A DNA stretch of 64,000 nt from Prochlorococcus marinus str. MIT 9211 (GCF_000018585.1 NC_009976.1:801982-865981), one strand, 5' to 3'. Positions 7,682-17,650 are shown, numbered from the stretch's first letter. Notes: generated by a model not told the origin, from the letters alone. Numbers and translations are program-made.

Positions 7682-9964
7682 ATGCTCTCAGTAGCCAGAA
7701 TACTTGAATTATTACCCAGCGAAGGGAGTCTAGAAGTTAAGAAGCTTGAGAAAGCTCTTAAGCTAACTAAGAAATTAGAGAGAAATCATCTTGATATAGC
7801 CCTAAAAGCCTTATCTAAATTAGGAATTTTAAGGAAGGATACGTCAGATACTATTCAAAGAGTATTATTAGAATCAACAATTATTGGAAATGTACGCTGC
7901 AGTAGCAAGGGTTATTGCTTTGTTGTAAGAGAAGATGGCGATGATGACATCTATATAAGGGATCAACATTTAAATAATGCATGGCATGGAGACAAAGTTT
8001 TAGTAAGAATTTTAAAAGAGGGCATTAGAAGAAAGTCGCCAGAAGGTACTATTTTGTGTGTTCTTGAGAGAATTAATGAAAATGTCTTAGCATCTTTGGA
8101 TAAAACTGAGACTGGTTATTTAGCAACCCCTTTGGATGAAAGGATCCTATCCAAGGTTGAAATATCTAGTGATAAGAAAATATCAGATAACCTTATTAAT
8201 TCAGATCATATATTTAAAGTAAAAGTAAATAAATACCCAATTGCTCAATATAATGCTTTAGGTGAGATTGTTCAGACACTCAATCTTAATTCTGGAACTC
8301 AAGGAGATTTAGAAATTATTAAAGCCAAACATAATATATCTATGGAAGAAAAACCCCCTAGGGTTTCACTTAAATCCCCAGACGAAAAAAACAGAGTAGA
8401 TTTAACCTCTCAAAACTCATTATTATTAACAAGTTGGGAAAGTGATCAATCACCATTCCTCTTGTCAATATACACTGAACCTTATCATGGAGGAGCTAAG
8501 TTATGGATACATTCCCCAACGGTAGGAGAAAGAATAAATCAAGGTAATAAATTAGATGAGTGGCTATTAGCCAGATCTGAATCTATATGCCTTGGTAGTA
8601 GTTGGATCAATTTACTTCCTACTAACTTATTCAATCAATCTAAATTTGAAGTAGATAAATCTAATCATGCCATTACTCTAGAACTTGATATCGATAAAGA
8701 TGGTAATTATACCAATTGGAATTTTTACCTAAGTAAGATTAAGCCTAAGGCATTAATCACTAGAGAGCATTTAACTACTCTTAATAAGAGAAAACCTCGA
8801 TCTAGAACTATTCCCCAAAAACTTAAGTCAATTAAAGATAGTATTTCCCAATTGGAAACATTGCTATTTGCTTGCCAACTCCTAAAAAATAAATTAATAG
8901 AAGATGCATACCTTGAACTTCCTTCTAAACCTTTAGAGTCAAATAAATTAATTGATCATGATTTTGTCAATCCAGGCAATGCATATAAACCATGGCATGA
9001 TTCATTAGATGAATCGGATCCTAACTCTATAATTAATATAATCACAAGAGCAGCTAATAATATATGGAATATACACCACACTACTTTGAGAATCCCAGGT
9101 ATTTACTTGGAAGAACAACCTCTAGATCTAAATCAATATAATGAAGTAATAAAATCTGCAGTTGTTTTAAACACTAAATTAGAGTTAGACGAAGACGGGT
9201 TGATTTCATTACCAGATTTTGTTCATACCCTTTCTCATAGTAATGATCAACCTATTATCCAAAAATCTCTTAAGAATATTTTGCCTAATAAGGTATTTAA
9301 AATATTTGGACAAGAACAATCGAATGTCAGCCAATTAGAAGGTTCTTTGCAAACCAATACATATAAAGAGTCCCCATGGTGCTCCCCTTCTCTAAGCTAT
9401 TGCGATATTCTCAATCAGTTTATTCTTATTTCTCTTTTGACTGGTACAAAAGGGAATACTAAGTCACGACAAAAGGATTCTCCAAACTTTACTTCTAAAA
9501 TTAATCTTAGAGATTCAAATTTAGATGTCTTTACAGATCAAAAGTTAGCTACTATTCGCCAAAATATTAGCCAAAAGAAGATATCTCATCTAAATTCTAT
9601 TTCTAAGAGAAATTCCCAATTTAAATCTGGATTAATCTCTATTTTAGAGACTAGGGCTGTACAGGCTAAGACAGGTTCTGTTCTAAAAGGCTTAATTACG
9701 GGAGTTCAGAGCTATGGCTTTTTTGTTGAGTTGAATCCCTTTCTGGCCGAAGGACTTGTGCACGTTAGCTCTTTAGATGATGACTGGTATGAATACCGCT
9801 CTAGACAAAATATGCTTATTGGTCGAAAGAATAAACGAACCTATCAACTTGGAGATCAAGTTTTTGTAAAGGTTGTTAGCGTTGATATTCTAAAAAATCA
9901 AATTGATCTAGAAACGAGTACCAAAGATAATATTGCTGCAGATATAGACTCAGAATCCTCATAA
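7682..9964 (+). CDS. Zam/RNase R-like RNB-family protein lacking catalytic residues
   Basis: A 760-residue protein with the layout of RNase R: helical N-terminus (1-60), cold-shock-like OB region (about 62-115), RNB-like region (about 238-640) and a C-terminal S1 domain (about 672-748, GSVLKGLITGVQSYGFFVEL). The signatures that make RNB proteins 3'-5' exonucleases are gone. The aspartate cluster (normally GEDARDFDDA) is replaced by a stretch without those acids near residues 250-262, and TSPIRRY is replaced by CSPSLSY (567-573). It resembles Zam, the cyanobacterial RNB relative linked to acetazolamide resistance. It may bind RNA without cutting it. ubiX follows 27 bases later. Confidence 0.78.
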   Translation: MLSVARILELLPSEGSLEVKKLEKALKLTKKLERNHLDIALKALSKLGILRKDTSDTIQRVLLESTIIGNVRCSSKGYCFVVREDGDDDIYIRDQHLNNAWHGDKVLVRILKEGIRRKSPEGTILCVLERINENVLASLDKTETGYLATPLDERILSKVEISSDKKISDNLINSDHIFKVKVNKYPIAQYNALGEIVQTLNLNSGTQGDLEIIKAKHNISMEEKPPRVSLKSPDEKNRVDLTSQNSLLLTSWESDQSPFLLSIYTEPYHGGAKLWIHSPTVGERINQGNKLDEWLLARSESICLGSSWINLLPTNLFNQSKFEVDKSNHAITLELDIDKDGNYTNWNFYLSKIKPKALITREHLTTLNKRKPRSRTIPQKLKSIKDSISQLETLLFACQLLKNKLIEDAYLELPSKPLESNKLIDHDFVNPGNAYKPWHDSLDESDPNSIINIITRAANNIWNIHHTTLRIPGIYLEEQPLDLNQYNEVIKSAVVLNTKLELDEDGLISLPDFVHTLSHSNDQPIIQKSLKNILPNKVFKIFGQEQSNVSQLEGSLQTNTYKESPWCSPSLSYCDILNQFILISLLTGTKGNTKSRQKDSPNFTSKINLRDSNLDVFTDQKLATIRQNISQKKISHLNSISKRNSQFKSGLISILETRAVQAKTGSVLKGLITGVQSYGFFVELNPFLAEGLVHVSSLDDDWYEYRSRQNMLIGRKNKRTYQLGDQVFVKVVSVDILKNQIDLETSTKDNIAADIDSESS

Positions 9965-9991
9965 TGTGTAAATTAGATAAACTTCATAATC

Positions 9992-10594
9992 ATGACTAAA
10001 ATCGTTCTTGCTGTTACAGGAGCCTCGGCTCAACCTATAGCTGAAAGGTCTTTAGAACTTCTTTTAAAGAATAATCTAGAGGTTCACTTAATTTTAAGTA
10101 AGGGAGCTTATAAAGTCTGGGATGCAGAGGCAAATACAAAGATTCCTTTCGATCCAGCTAGCCAAGAGAAGTTCTGGAGGAATAGATTAAAGATAAATTC
10201 AGGTAAACTAAATTGTTATAAATGGAATGATAATTCAGCAAGTATTGCCAGCGGAAGTGTACATACTGATGGGATGATTATTGTTCCATGTACTATGGGG
10301 ACTATTGGACGAATCTCTAACGGATTTGCCTTAGACTTAATTGAAAGATGTGCGGATGTTCACTTGAAAGAACTCCGAAAACTTGTTATTTCTCCAAGGG
10401 AAAGTCCTTTCAATTTAATACATCTAAGAAACATGACTAAGTTAGCTGAGGCCGGGGCACACATAGTTCCTTGTATTCCAGCATGGTACGGATCACCTAA
10501 TTCTCTAGAGGACATGATTAACTTTCTAGTCGTTAGACTTTTTGATTCTTTTAACCTTGATCTTTTAAAGATCAAGCGGTGGAAGGATTATTAG
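9992..10594 (+). CDS. ubiX: flavin prenyltransferase UbiX
   Basis: Makes prenylated FMN, the cofactor of UbiD-type decarboxylases used in quinone synthesis. The 200-residue protein has the flavodoxin-like start VLAVTGASAQPIAERSLELL and the conserved VPCTMGTIGRISNG (about residues 89-102). It also has ADVHLKELRKLVISPRE and a C-terminal region HIVPCIPAWY, all diagnostic of UbiX/Pad1. It lies in a run from the Zam-like gene towards acsF, and the next gene starts one base after its stop. Confidence 0.95.
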   Translation: MTKIVLAVTGASAQPIAERSLELLLKNNLEVHLILSKGAYKVWDAEANTKIPFDPASQEKFWRNRLKINSGKLNCYKWNDNSASIASGSVHTDGMIIVPCTMGTIGRISNGFALDLIERCADVHLKELRKLVISPRESPFNLIHLRNMTKLAEAGAHIVPCIPAWYGSPNSLEDMINFLVVRLFDSFNLDLLKIKRWKDY

Positions 10595-10595
10595 A

Positions 10596-11159
10596 GTGAA
10601 AAAATTTAACAAGTTCCTACTTTTAGCATCACTTAGCCCATTATTGATTGTATTATTTATATCAGCAATTAATACAAGAGAAAGATTTTCTCTTAGATTT
10701 TTAATTTGGACTTCACCAGAAATTCCTTTATCATCCGCCTTAGCAATAGCTTCAACCTCTAGTTTCTTTATCGGCTACTTGCCTTACTTTTTCCTTACTA
10801 GGTATCATCTTGTAACTAGTAGAACAGTTAAGGTTAAACCTACAAACAACATCTATGAATCGATTGAAAGTCAATTCAACGATTCTGAACCAGAAGCAAA
10901 ATATGAAGGTAACTTTTTTGTAGAAAGAGATGTTAGAGATCCTTCACCTACTTTAACAGTACCTTTTAAGGTTATAAAGAAGTCTGAAGAAAACATTCCA
11001 AAAAATAATTCGTTTGTCGATCTTCATTCTAATCATTTGACTAATAGTTATAGTGATCAAAGTCAATCTTCTGAATCTAGGAATATAGAAGAAAAATATT
11101 CAAATGGTACATACCCTCTAGTTGATGACTGGCTGACAACCTTGGATGAAGACTGGTAA
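10596..11159 (+). CDS. hypothetical membrane-anchored protein, LapA-like N-terminus
   Basis: A 187-residue protein with two hydrophobic segments (about 5-25 and 47-68) and a long polar, Ser/Asn/Glu-rich tail. The two-helix start with WTSPEIPLSSALAIAS between helices recalls LapA/DUF1049 proteins, but the match is loose. It starts with GTG, one base after ubiX, so it is almost certainly co-translated with it. The tail is low in complexity and may be disordered. No function can be given. Confidence 0.6.
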   Translation: MKKFNKFLLLASLSPLLIVLFISAINTRERFSLRFLIWTSPEIPLSSALAIASTSSFFIGYLPYFFLTRYHLVTSRTVKVKPTNNIYESIESQFNDSEPEAKYEGNFFVERDVRDPSPTLTVPFKVIKKSEENIPKNNSFVDLHSNHLTNSYSDQSQSSESRNIEEKYSNGTYPLVDDWLTTLDEDW

Positions 11160-11240
11160 TTATTTTATGATAGTTATAAAAAAAGTTCTTTGATTATTTA
11201 TATAAGTTGCTTATAATGCTTTTATCAATATCTTCAAGCC

Positions 11241-11702
11241 TTGGAAGAATCACATCAAGACCAGATTAAAGGTGATAACAGCCAAGCTTTATCAGAAAGC
11301 TCTAGCAATGTAGTTACTCAAGAAGTAAAGGAAAAACCGCTAAAGATTGAAGAAAAGCCTTTTGATGTTTTTATTCTTGATCATTTCATCCCAGGCCTTA
11401 AGAGTAGTCTTCACAAATTTGGCATTTCTGCACCCGTAATAACACTTAAAGAGGACGAAAGGCCAGTTACAGGCGGAAAATGCTGGATGGTTTATGCAAA
11501 GCTTCCGAAAGATCGCAAGTTTTGGATTTGCTTTTCTACCAATCAAATCTCTTCTTTAAAAAATTTTGCAATATCCGAATCAGGAGCAGAACCAAGTCTT
11601 CTTGAATCTTTTTTGATTGATGAAAGGAAGACTACCTTGCCCTTATTAATTTCTAGAACCCTCCAGAGGTTAAATGGCCAGAAATGGCTTGGAAGGAACT
11701 AG
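11241..11702 (+). CDS. DUF2996 family protein
   Basis: A 153-residue soluble protein with an acidic, variable N-terminus (1-40) and a conserved domain of about 110 residues (DVFILDHFIPGLKSSL, then GGKCWMVYAKLP and KFWICFS). This pattern fits DUF2996, found in cyanobacteria and plants and of unknown function. The TTG at 11241 is taken as start. The conserved domain begins well downstream, so the exact start is uncertain. It lies between the ubiX run and acsF. Confidence 0.7.
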   Translation: MEESHQDQIKGDNSQALSESSSNVVTQEVKEKPLKIEEKPFDVFILDHFIPGLKSSLHKFGISAPVITLKEDERPVTGGKCWMVYAKLPKDRKFWICFSTNQISSLKNFAISESGAEPSLLESFLIDERKTTLPLLISRTLQRLNGQKWLGRN

Positions 11703-11834
11703 CCTTAGAAGTTTTGTTGGTTTCTCTGAGGTTCAATCAAAGTATTTCTTCATACATCAAATAATCAATTACGTGAAGTTTTTGGAAAAATACTTGGTAT
11801 AGAAGTATGATCGTGGCTCTGATATGGAGAGATA

Positions 11835-12884
11835 ATGACTGCAACAGCCTCTGCTTCTAGTGTTTCTGGATCACTGGGTAGGAATGAGTTGCCTCCACAT
11901 CTTGATGAAAACCTTTTAACACCAAGGTTTTATACAACTGAATTCGATAAGGCTGCTAAAACAGATTTAGAAATTGCCAGAAGAGACTTTCAGGCAATGT
12001 TTAATGAAATGGAAGCTGATTATAACCTCAAGCATTTTGATAGGAAAGCTTCATTGGCTCGCCTGAATGAGCTTTCGCCAAAGGATAAATCAGTCTATGA
12101 AAGCTATCTTGTACGCTCAGTAGTATCAGAATTTTCAGGATTTTTACTCTTCAAGGAAATATCCAATAGATTTAAAAAAGCCAAGAGACCAGAACTTGGC
12201 CAATTCTTCCAATTTCTAGCAAGAGATGAAGCAAGGCATGCTGGATTTTTGGGAAGAGCTCTTAAGGAAGAGGGAATAAACATAGATCTTCCAAATTTAC
12301 CCAAAAAAAGAGCTGCCACATTTTTCCCATTGAGTTGGGTCCTTTATTCCCTTTATCTTTCTGAAAAAATCGGATATTGGCGCTATATCCTAATAAATAG
12401 ACACCTAAAAGCCCATCCAGATAAAGCTTGTGCTCCATTATTCGATTTCTTTGAACCATGGTGTCAGGATGAGAACCGTCATGGTGATTGTATAAACATG
12501 ATGATGCGTTGTTGGCCTGGAATGACAAAGGGATTTAGAGGCAAAATTCTTAGCAGATTTTTCCTATGGACAGTCTTTCTTACTCATACCTTAACCGTCT
12601 GTGAAAGAGGAGATTTTTATGAATTACTCGCTATAGATCCTGTTAAATTCGATGAGGAAGTAATTATCCAAACCAATAACACATCTAAAAATGCATTTCC
12701 TTGGGTTTATAATTTTGAAGATGGAAGGTTCTTAGAAATGAGAAAGGAAATATTAAATGCATTTAGATCATGGAGGAAAGCTTCAAAATTATCTAAGCCT
12801 ATACACTTCCTTAAGTTTGTTTCATTGATAGCTCGCCAATTTGCCTTGCCAATGGAGAAGACACAAGCTGTTCGTTATAGTTAA
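11835..12884 (+). CDS. acsF: aerobic Mg-protoporphyrin IX monomethyl ester cyclase AcsF
   Basis: Oxygen-dependent cyclase that forms the fifth ring of chlorophyll. The 349-residue protein has the di-iron carboxylate fold. It shows FNEMEADYN near residue 60, then RDEARHAGFLGRALKE (about 135) and DENRHGDCINMMM (about 213), supplying Glu and His ligands of the two irons. The C-terminal KTQAVRYS is typical of the family. It lies in the same window as chlH, which acts earlier in the same pathway. It has its own upstream gap of about 130 bases. Confidence 0.97.
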   Translation: MTATASASSVSGSLGRNELPPHLDENLLTPRFYTTEFDKAAKTDLEIARRDFQAMFNEMEADYNLKHFDRKASLARLNELSPKDKSVYESYLVRSVVSEFSGFLLFKEISNRFKKAKRPELGQFFQFLARDEARHAGFLGRALKEEGINIDLPNLPKKRAATFFPLSWVLYSLYLSEKIGYWRYILINRHLKAHPDKACAPLFDFFEPWCQDENRHGDCINMMMRCWPGMTKGFRGKILSRFFLWTVFLTHTLTVCERGDFYELLAIDPVKFDEEVIIQTNNTSKNAFPWVYNFEDGRFLEMRKEILNAFRSWRKASKLSKPIHFLKFVSLIARQFALPMEKTQAVRYS

Positions 12885-12946
12885 TATATCTAGTTAAAAG
12901 TCTAGAATAAATTACTTATATTCTATTAATTAACTCTATATATTTA

Positions 12947-13312
12947 TTAAATATCAAAAGGATTACCTGCTTTAGTTCCCATATCGCTTAAAAATTTGCC
13001 AAATTGTTTTTCGTAAACTTCATCTTCATCTTGTGTCTCTACTTCTAATGGTCCAATAGCCTTGGCAATACAAAGCAGAGCATAACCTTTATCTTGCATC
13101 TCTTTTGAAAGACCTATTCCTAGGCTTTGATCTAAGTCCCCAGAAAGAACCTTTACAGCACATGTTGTACAACATCCATTTCTACAAGAAAATGGTAAAT
13201 CTTCACCCTGAGATTCAAAATATCGCAATATGTATTCTCCATGAGGGACTTCAATAGATATTGTTCTATTGATTTGCTTATTGTGTACTATTATTTTGTG
13301 GCTTTTGTTCAT
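12947..13312 (-). CDS. plant-type 2Fe-2S ferredoxin
   Basis: A 121-residue electron-transfer protein with the ferredoxin cluster pattern C43-x4-C48-x2-C51 and a distal C81 (LLCIAKAIGPLEV). An additional Cys47 sits in the cluster loop (CRNGCCTTC), which is unusual beside standard PetF. The C-terminal extension of about 25 residues is longer than in photosynthetic ferredoxin, so this is more likely a specialised low-abundance ferredoxin than the main PSI acceptor. It is co-directional with the unknown gene upstream (23 bases apart). Confidence 0.88.
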   Translation of the reverse strand: MNKSHKIIVHNKQINRTISIEVPHGEYILRYFESQGEDLPFSCRNGCCTTCAVKVLSGDLDQSLGIGLSKEMQDKGYALLCIAKAIGPLEVETQDEDEVYEKQFGKFLSDMGTKAGNPFDI

Positions 13313-13335
13313 AAAATCTTGTGCGTATTTAATAA

Positions 13336-13710
13336 CTAATTAAACACACTAATGTCTCTAACTGTAGGACCTGGAGGAAGTTCCATTGCATTTTGACGTA
13401 ATTGGTTTATATCTAGTTTAATAGTTTTAACTTCACCTCCAAACCGAAGCCTTACCCAATCAATAGCAGTTGGATCATCTGCTATAACAGCTTCTTGGGT
13501 TGATTCAGATAATTTGAACTTTTTCACTAACTCAGGAGAAAGATACCAAAAAGCAACATCCTCTCCTTTTCTATTCCTTCGCTCTGAGACAGTTTCTCTT
13601 AATTGACCATTGCCAGTTAACTGTCCAATAGGGGCAAGCAATGCATATAAATCTCTGATTTCATCCATAAAGACTGGTCTTTTATTGACTATTGCAATAC
13701 TAGATGGCAA
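13336..13710 (-). CDS. conserved cyanobacterial hypothetical protein
   Basis: A 124-residue soluble protein I cannot assign. It contains FMDEIRDLYALLAPIGQLTG near the N-terminus and WVRLRFGGEVKTIKLDINQLRQ in the second half. There is no membrane segment, signal peptide or cysteine motif. It lies immediately upstream of the ferredoxin gene on the same strand, so the two probably form a small operon and it could act with that ferredoxin. Confidence 0.65.
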   Translation of the reverse strand: MPSSIAIVNKRPVFMDEIRDLYALLAPIGQLTGNGQLRETVSERRNRKGEDVAFWYLSPELVKKFKLSESTQEAVIADDPTAIDWVRLRFGGEVKTIKLDINQLRQNAMELPPGPTVRDISVFN

Positions 13711-13800
13711 GGTCTTAAAATTGTTAATTCAAAATAATTTTTTTTTAATAATGAGATTTCGCTTGAGTGTGCGTAATATATAAAGCTAGAAGAAAAATTT

Positions 13801-15246
13801 TTGACTATTACAATCTCAAGTTTAGAAGCTGATTTTCTTGATATTGAATCTTCCATCGAAGGTCTCAAGCAAAATCTAGAAGAGTTACTAGCTTATGGCG
13901 TTTCCTCAGGAGCAGATCTTGTAGAAATTTTCCTTGAACATGTAGATAATTTAGGCGTATTGGCTGAGCAAGACCTTATTACAAGTGTTTCTCCATCATT
14001 TGGCAGAGGAGTTGGCTTGAGAGTTTTTTCTAATGGTAAAGATGGATTTGTGTCTACTAATGATCTGTCAAGGAAAGGCTTAAAAACCGCACTTGACCAG
14101 GCTCTAAGCATGTTGGGTCTGGAGGCTACTTCATTAAATAATTCACGCTTTATTGGCTTAAAAGAACTTTCTGTTTATGGACCCATCAAGTCAGATCTTT
14201 ATCTGAAATGCCCAGGATTAAAAGAAGCAACGCATAAAATTCTCGAAGGGACATCTATGTTAAATAAACTTGGCAAGCATCTTGAAGTACGTCGGGGAAC
14301 ATATTCCAAATCAATTCAAGAAGTATTTGTTGCGGCTAGTGATGGAACATTTGGGAGGGACTTAAGGCTCTATCAATCCATTGGATTGAATGCTTTAGCC
14401 GTAGATAAGCAATATCGTTCGAGCTTAGGCCGACGCTATGGTTCAACTGGGAATCCTTCGCAACTGTCTGAATGGGATGTAGAAGATTCAGCTAGAGATA
14501 TCTCTGAAAGTGCGCAAAAAATGCTATATGCCAAATATGTAGATGCCGGCCAAATGCCAGTAGTTCTTGCGAATAAATTTGGAGGAGTGATTTTTCATGA
14601 AGCATGTGGACATTTACTTGAAACAACTCAGATAGAAAGAGGAACTACACCTTTTATTGGCAAAATAAACAAAAAGATTGCTCATCAAAGCGTTACTGCT
14701 ATAGATGAAGGACTTACTCAGGGTGCATTTGGTTCTATTTCAATGGATGATGAAGGCATGCCCTCTCAATCAAACATACTTATTGAAAATGGAATATTAA
14801 AGCAATTCATTAGTGATAGAGCTGGAGAAATGAGGACTGGCTTTTCTAGAACAGGAAGTGGTCGCAGACAAAGTTATGCTTATCCTGCAGCGAGCAGAAT
14901 GCGCAACACATATATAAGTGCTGGTAAATATTTACCAGAGGATCTCATTCAAAGCATTGATAATGGAATTTATTGCAAATCTATGGGGGGAGGAAGTGTA
15001 GGCGCTACAGGACAGTTTAATTTTTCAGTAGAAGAGGGCTATTTAATTAGAAATGGCAAATTAAAAGAACCGGTTAAGGGAGCAACTCTTATTGGTGAAG
15101 CTAAAGAAATAATGCCCAGGATCTCTATGTGTGCTAATGATCTAGCTTTGGCAGCAGGCTACTGTGGATCCGTTAGTGGAAACATTAATGTAACTGTTGG
15201 ACAACCACACATTAAGGTTGATTCAATTACTGTAGGTGGAAGATAA
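13801..15246 (+). CDS. tldD: metalloprotease subunit TldD
   Basis: TldD and TldE (PmbA) form a heterodimeric zinc protease that trims peptides. TldD supplies the metal site. The 481-residue protein carries HEACGH in FHEACGHLLE (about residues 263-268), the expected HExxxH motif, and the Gly-rich MGGGSVGATGQFNFSV near the C-terminus. The start is a TTG. Its stop overlaps the pmbA start (TAATG), which supports coupled synthesis of the two subunits. Confidence 0.94.
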   Translation: MTITISSLEADFLDIESSIEGLKQNLEELLAYGVSSGADLVEIFLEHVDNLGVLAEQDLITSVSPSFGRGVGLRVFSNGKDGFVSTNDLSRKGLKTALDQALSMLGLEATSLNNSRFIGLKELSVYGPIKSDLYLKCPGLKEATHKILEGTSMLNKLGKHLEVRRGTYSKSIQEVFVAASDGTFGRDLRLYQSIGLNALAVDKQYRSSLGRRYGSTGNPSQLSEWDVEDSARDISESAQKMLYAKYVDAGQMPVVLANKFGGVIFHEACGHLLETTQIERGTTPFIGKINKKIAHQSVTAIDEGLTQGAFGSISMDDEGMPSQSNILIENGILKQFISDRAGEMRTGFSRTGSGRRQSYAYPAASRMRNTYISAGKYLPEDLIQSIDNGIYCKSMGGGSVGATGQFNFSVEEGYLIRNGKLKEPVKGATLIGEAKEIMPRISMCANDLALAAGYCGSVSGNINVTVGQPHIKVDSITVGGR

Positions 15247-16625
15247 TGACTAAAACAACTAATGACGACTTAATTGTACTTAATAAAGCAAATATTAAAG
15301 AAAAAATTGATAAAATATCATCAGAATTAAAAATAGACAAATGGGATATAGGAGTATCCTCAAGTATTGATACCTCTGTTCAGGTATTTAATGGTGAACC
15401 TAAACAGTTAAAATCTTCTCAAAGAAGTTCGATAACTATACGAGTTTGGAATAAGAATTTAGTAGGGATTACAAGTACATCTGATCTTTCTTATAAAGCT
15501 CTTAAACAAGCCTTTACATCAGCATATCAAGCAAGTGAATATGGCAACTCACAGGAATCACCAGACTTTTCACCATTATGTAATGAATTACTTCCTGTTG
15601 TTAACATTCCAATTAGAGATGCTACAGGTGTTAAATATTTGTATGAACGTTTAAAGCAAGCAGAATCAGATCTCTTGAATAAGCATAACAGTATAGATTC
15701 AGTACCCTATAATGGATTTTCAGAGTCTGATTATGAAAGGGTCTATCTAAATAGCAGTGGTTCTTCTCGAGTATTAAGAAATACTCAATCTAGTATATAT
15801 CTTTATGCAAAGGCTCAAGAGAAAGGTAGGAAGCCCAGAAGCGGAGGTTCAATAGTATTAGCTCATGGAAGTAAGGAAATAGATGTTGATAAGTGTGTTG
15901 CTGAAGCAGCAGAAAAGACAATTAGTCACCTTAATTATAAGCCAATCGAAACGGGAAAATATCTTGTTTGCTTTTCACCCGAAGCGTTTCTTGAGCTTTT
16001 AACAGCTTTTAGCAACATCTTTAATGCTAGATCAATATTAGATGGTATTAGTCTTTCTACAAAAAGCACAATAAATACACAAGTTGCCAACCCATTGCTT
16101 ACTTTGCATGATAACGGACTAGATCCATCTAATTTTGGAGCAGTCACATTTGATGGAGAGGGTACACCTACTAAAGATTTATGTTTAATAAAAAATGGGG
16201 TATTAAAGAATCTCATTCACTCAGAAGCAACAGCACGAGAATTTGGTGTACCGCCGTCTGGACATGCTGGTTTAGGAGCAAAGGTTTCAGTTTCTCCTGA
16301 CTGGCTACTTATAAGCAGGAATAAAGAGATCCCTATATCTTCTTCTTTGGACCATCGAACAAACAGAACACAATTTGTCCTAATAGAAGGTTTACAGGCT
16401 TTACATGCAGGTATTAAACCAAGCCAAGGCTCTTTTTCTCTCCCCTTCGATGGTTGGCTTGTAAATAATAGAGAGAAAATCTCTATCGAATCAGCAACAA
16501 TAGCAGGAGACTTTAAAACCTTACTGAAAGAAATAATTGAAATTGAACCAGACGAGATAAAAACGCATGCTGGTGTATCACCTCATGTTTGGGTAGATGG
16601 GTTGTCTATTACAGGTGAAAAGTGA
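15246..16625 (+). CDS. pmbA: TldE/PmbA, partner of TldD
   Basis: A 459-residue relative of TldD without the HExxxH motif, as expected for the TldE subunit. It has the shared fold: an N-terminal region with VQVFNGEPKQLKSS, then FDGEGTPTKDLCLI, then a C-terminal sector ending THAGVSPHVWVDGLSITG. It overlaps tldD by one base and the fmt gene by four bases (GTGA), so tldD-pmbA-fmt is read as one transcript. Confidence 0.93.
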   Translation: MTKTTNDDLIVLNKANIKEKIDKISSELKIDKWDIGVSSSIDTSVQVFNGEPKQLKSSQRSSITIRVWNKNLVGITSTSDLSYKALKQAFTSAYQASEYGNSQESPDFSPLCNELLPVVNIPIRDATGVKYLYERLKQAESDLLNKHNSIDSVPYNGFSESDYERVYLNSSGSSRVLRNTQSSIYLYAKAQEKGRKPRSGGSIVLAHGSKEIDVDKCVAEAAEKTISHLNYKPIETGKYLVCFSPEAFLELLTAFSNIFNARSILDGISLSTKSTINTQVANPLLTLHDNGLDPSNFGAVTFDGEGTPTKDLCLIKNGVLKNLIHSEATAREFGVPPSGHAGLGAKVSVSPDWLLISRNKEIPISSSLDHRTNRTQFVLIEGLQALHAGIKPSQGSFSLPFDGWLVNNREKISIESATIAGDFKTLLKEIIEIEPDEIKTHAGVSPHVWVDGLSITGEK

Positions 16626-17641
16626 AAATTGTTTTTTGGGGCACCCCAGAATTTTCTGTACCTATTCTTGAAGCATTAATTAACTCTGACCATGATGTTG
16701 TCGGTGTTGTGACTCAACCAGATAGAAGGAGGTCTAGAGGTAATAAACTTATACATTCACCTGTAAAGACTGTCGCACTAGAAAATAATATCCCAGTACT
16801 AACTCCTCAAAATATTAGGCAAGAAAGCTTAATCCAACAAAAGATAATTAACTTAAAAGCAGATTTAAACTTAGTAGTAGCTTTTGGGCAAATACTCCCC
16901 TTATTGATTCTGGATTCACCTCCCTTAGGAAGTTGGAATATTCACGCTTCTTTATTACCTAGATGGCGAGGAGCAGCCCCTATTCAACGAGCAATATTGG
17001 AAGGTGACATTTTAACTGGAATTTGTATTATGTTAATGGAAGAAGGATTAGATACGGGTCCCATACTTTTACAAAAGGAATTTCCAATTGATGTATTAAG
17101 AAACTCTTACCAGATATCATCTGATCTAAGTAGTTTGTCCGCCACAACAATTATAGAAGCTCTAGAATTAATAAGGACTTCATCTCACTTTACTAAAAAC
17201 CTTGTAGAAATCTACCCTAAGCTTATAAAGCAAGATGTAGTTAATTGTGATCCAATTTATGCCAAAAGATTAACTAAGAAGGAGTTTCAAATAGACTGGA
17301 AAAGACTAAGTGAAGAAATCCATAGAACTATAATGGGCCTATACCCTGCTGCATATACATCACTTAATGGCAAAAGAATTAAACTTCATAACTCAATACC
17401 TTTAACTCCTAGCTTCTCGACTTATATTTCAAATAATTATGACTCTTATATTATTGATTATATATCAACCTCTTCTTATCCTGGAGAGATTTTAGCTGTT
17501 ATTCCTAAGCTTGGATTTATAGTAGGGACAGCCAGTTATCCAATTCTTATTTTAAATGGTCAAATGGAAGGAAGAAATAGTGTTTCAGCTGATATACTAG
17601 CTAAGCAGATAGACCTATCAATAGGCATAAGATTTGATTAG
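16622..17641 (+). CDS. fmt: methionyl-tRNA formyltransferase
   Basis: Formylates Met-tRNA-fMet for translation initiation. The 339-residue protein begins KIVFWGTPEFSVPILEALI and carries the formyl-folate site NIHASLLPRWRGAAPIQRAI (about residues 108-127) with its catalytic Asn and His and the nearby Asp in GLDTGPILL. The start is GTG, inside the pmbA stop. The C-terminal OB domain is present. The initiator tRNA it acts on is encoded at 42214-42290. Confidence 0.95.
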   Translation: MKIVFWGTPEFSVPILEALINSDHDVVGVVTQPDRRRSRGNKLIHSPVKTVALENNIPVLTPQNIRQESLIQQKIINLKADLNLVVAFGQILPLLILDSPPLGSWNIHASLLPRWRGAAPIQRAILEGDILTGICIMLMEEGLDTGPILLQKEFPIDVLRNSYQISSDLSSLSATTIIEALELIRTSSHFTKNLVEIYPKLIKQDVVNCDPIYAKRLTKKEFQIDWKRLSEEIHRTIMGLYPAAYTSLNGKRIKLHNSIPLTPSFSTYISNNYDSYIIDYISTSSYPGEILAVIPKLGFIVGTASYPILILNGQMEGRNSVSADILAKQIDLSIGIRFD

Positions 17642-17650
17642 AATTTATAT

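Noticed and set aside
7653-7694. A 13-codon upstream ORF overlapping the start of the Zam-like gene
   Set aside because: It could act in translational control, but it is too short to judge, and short frames like this are common in AT-rich spacers.
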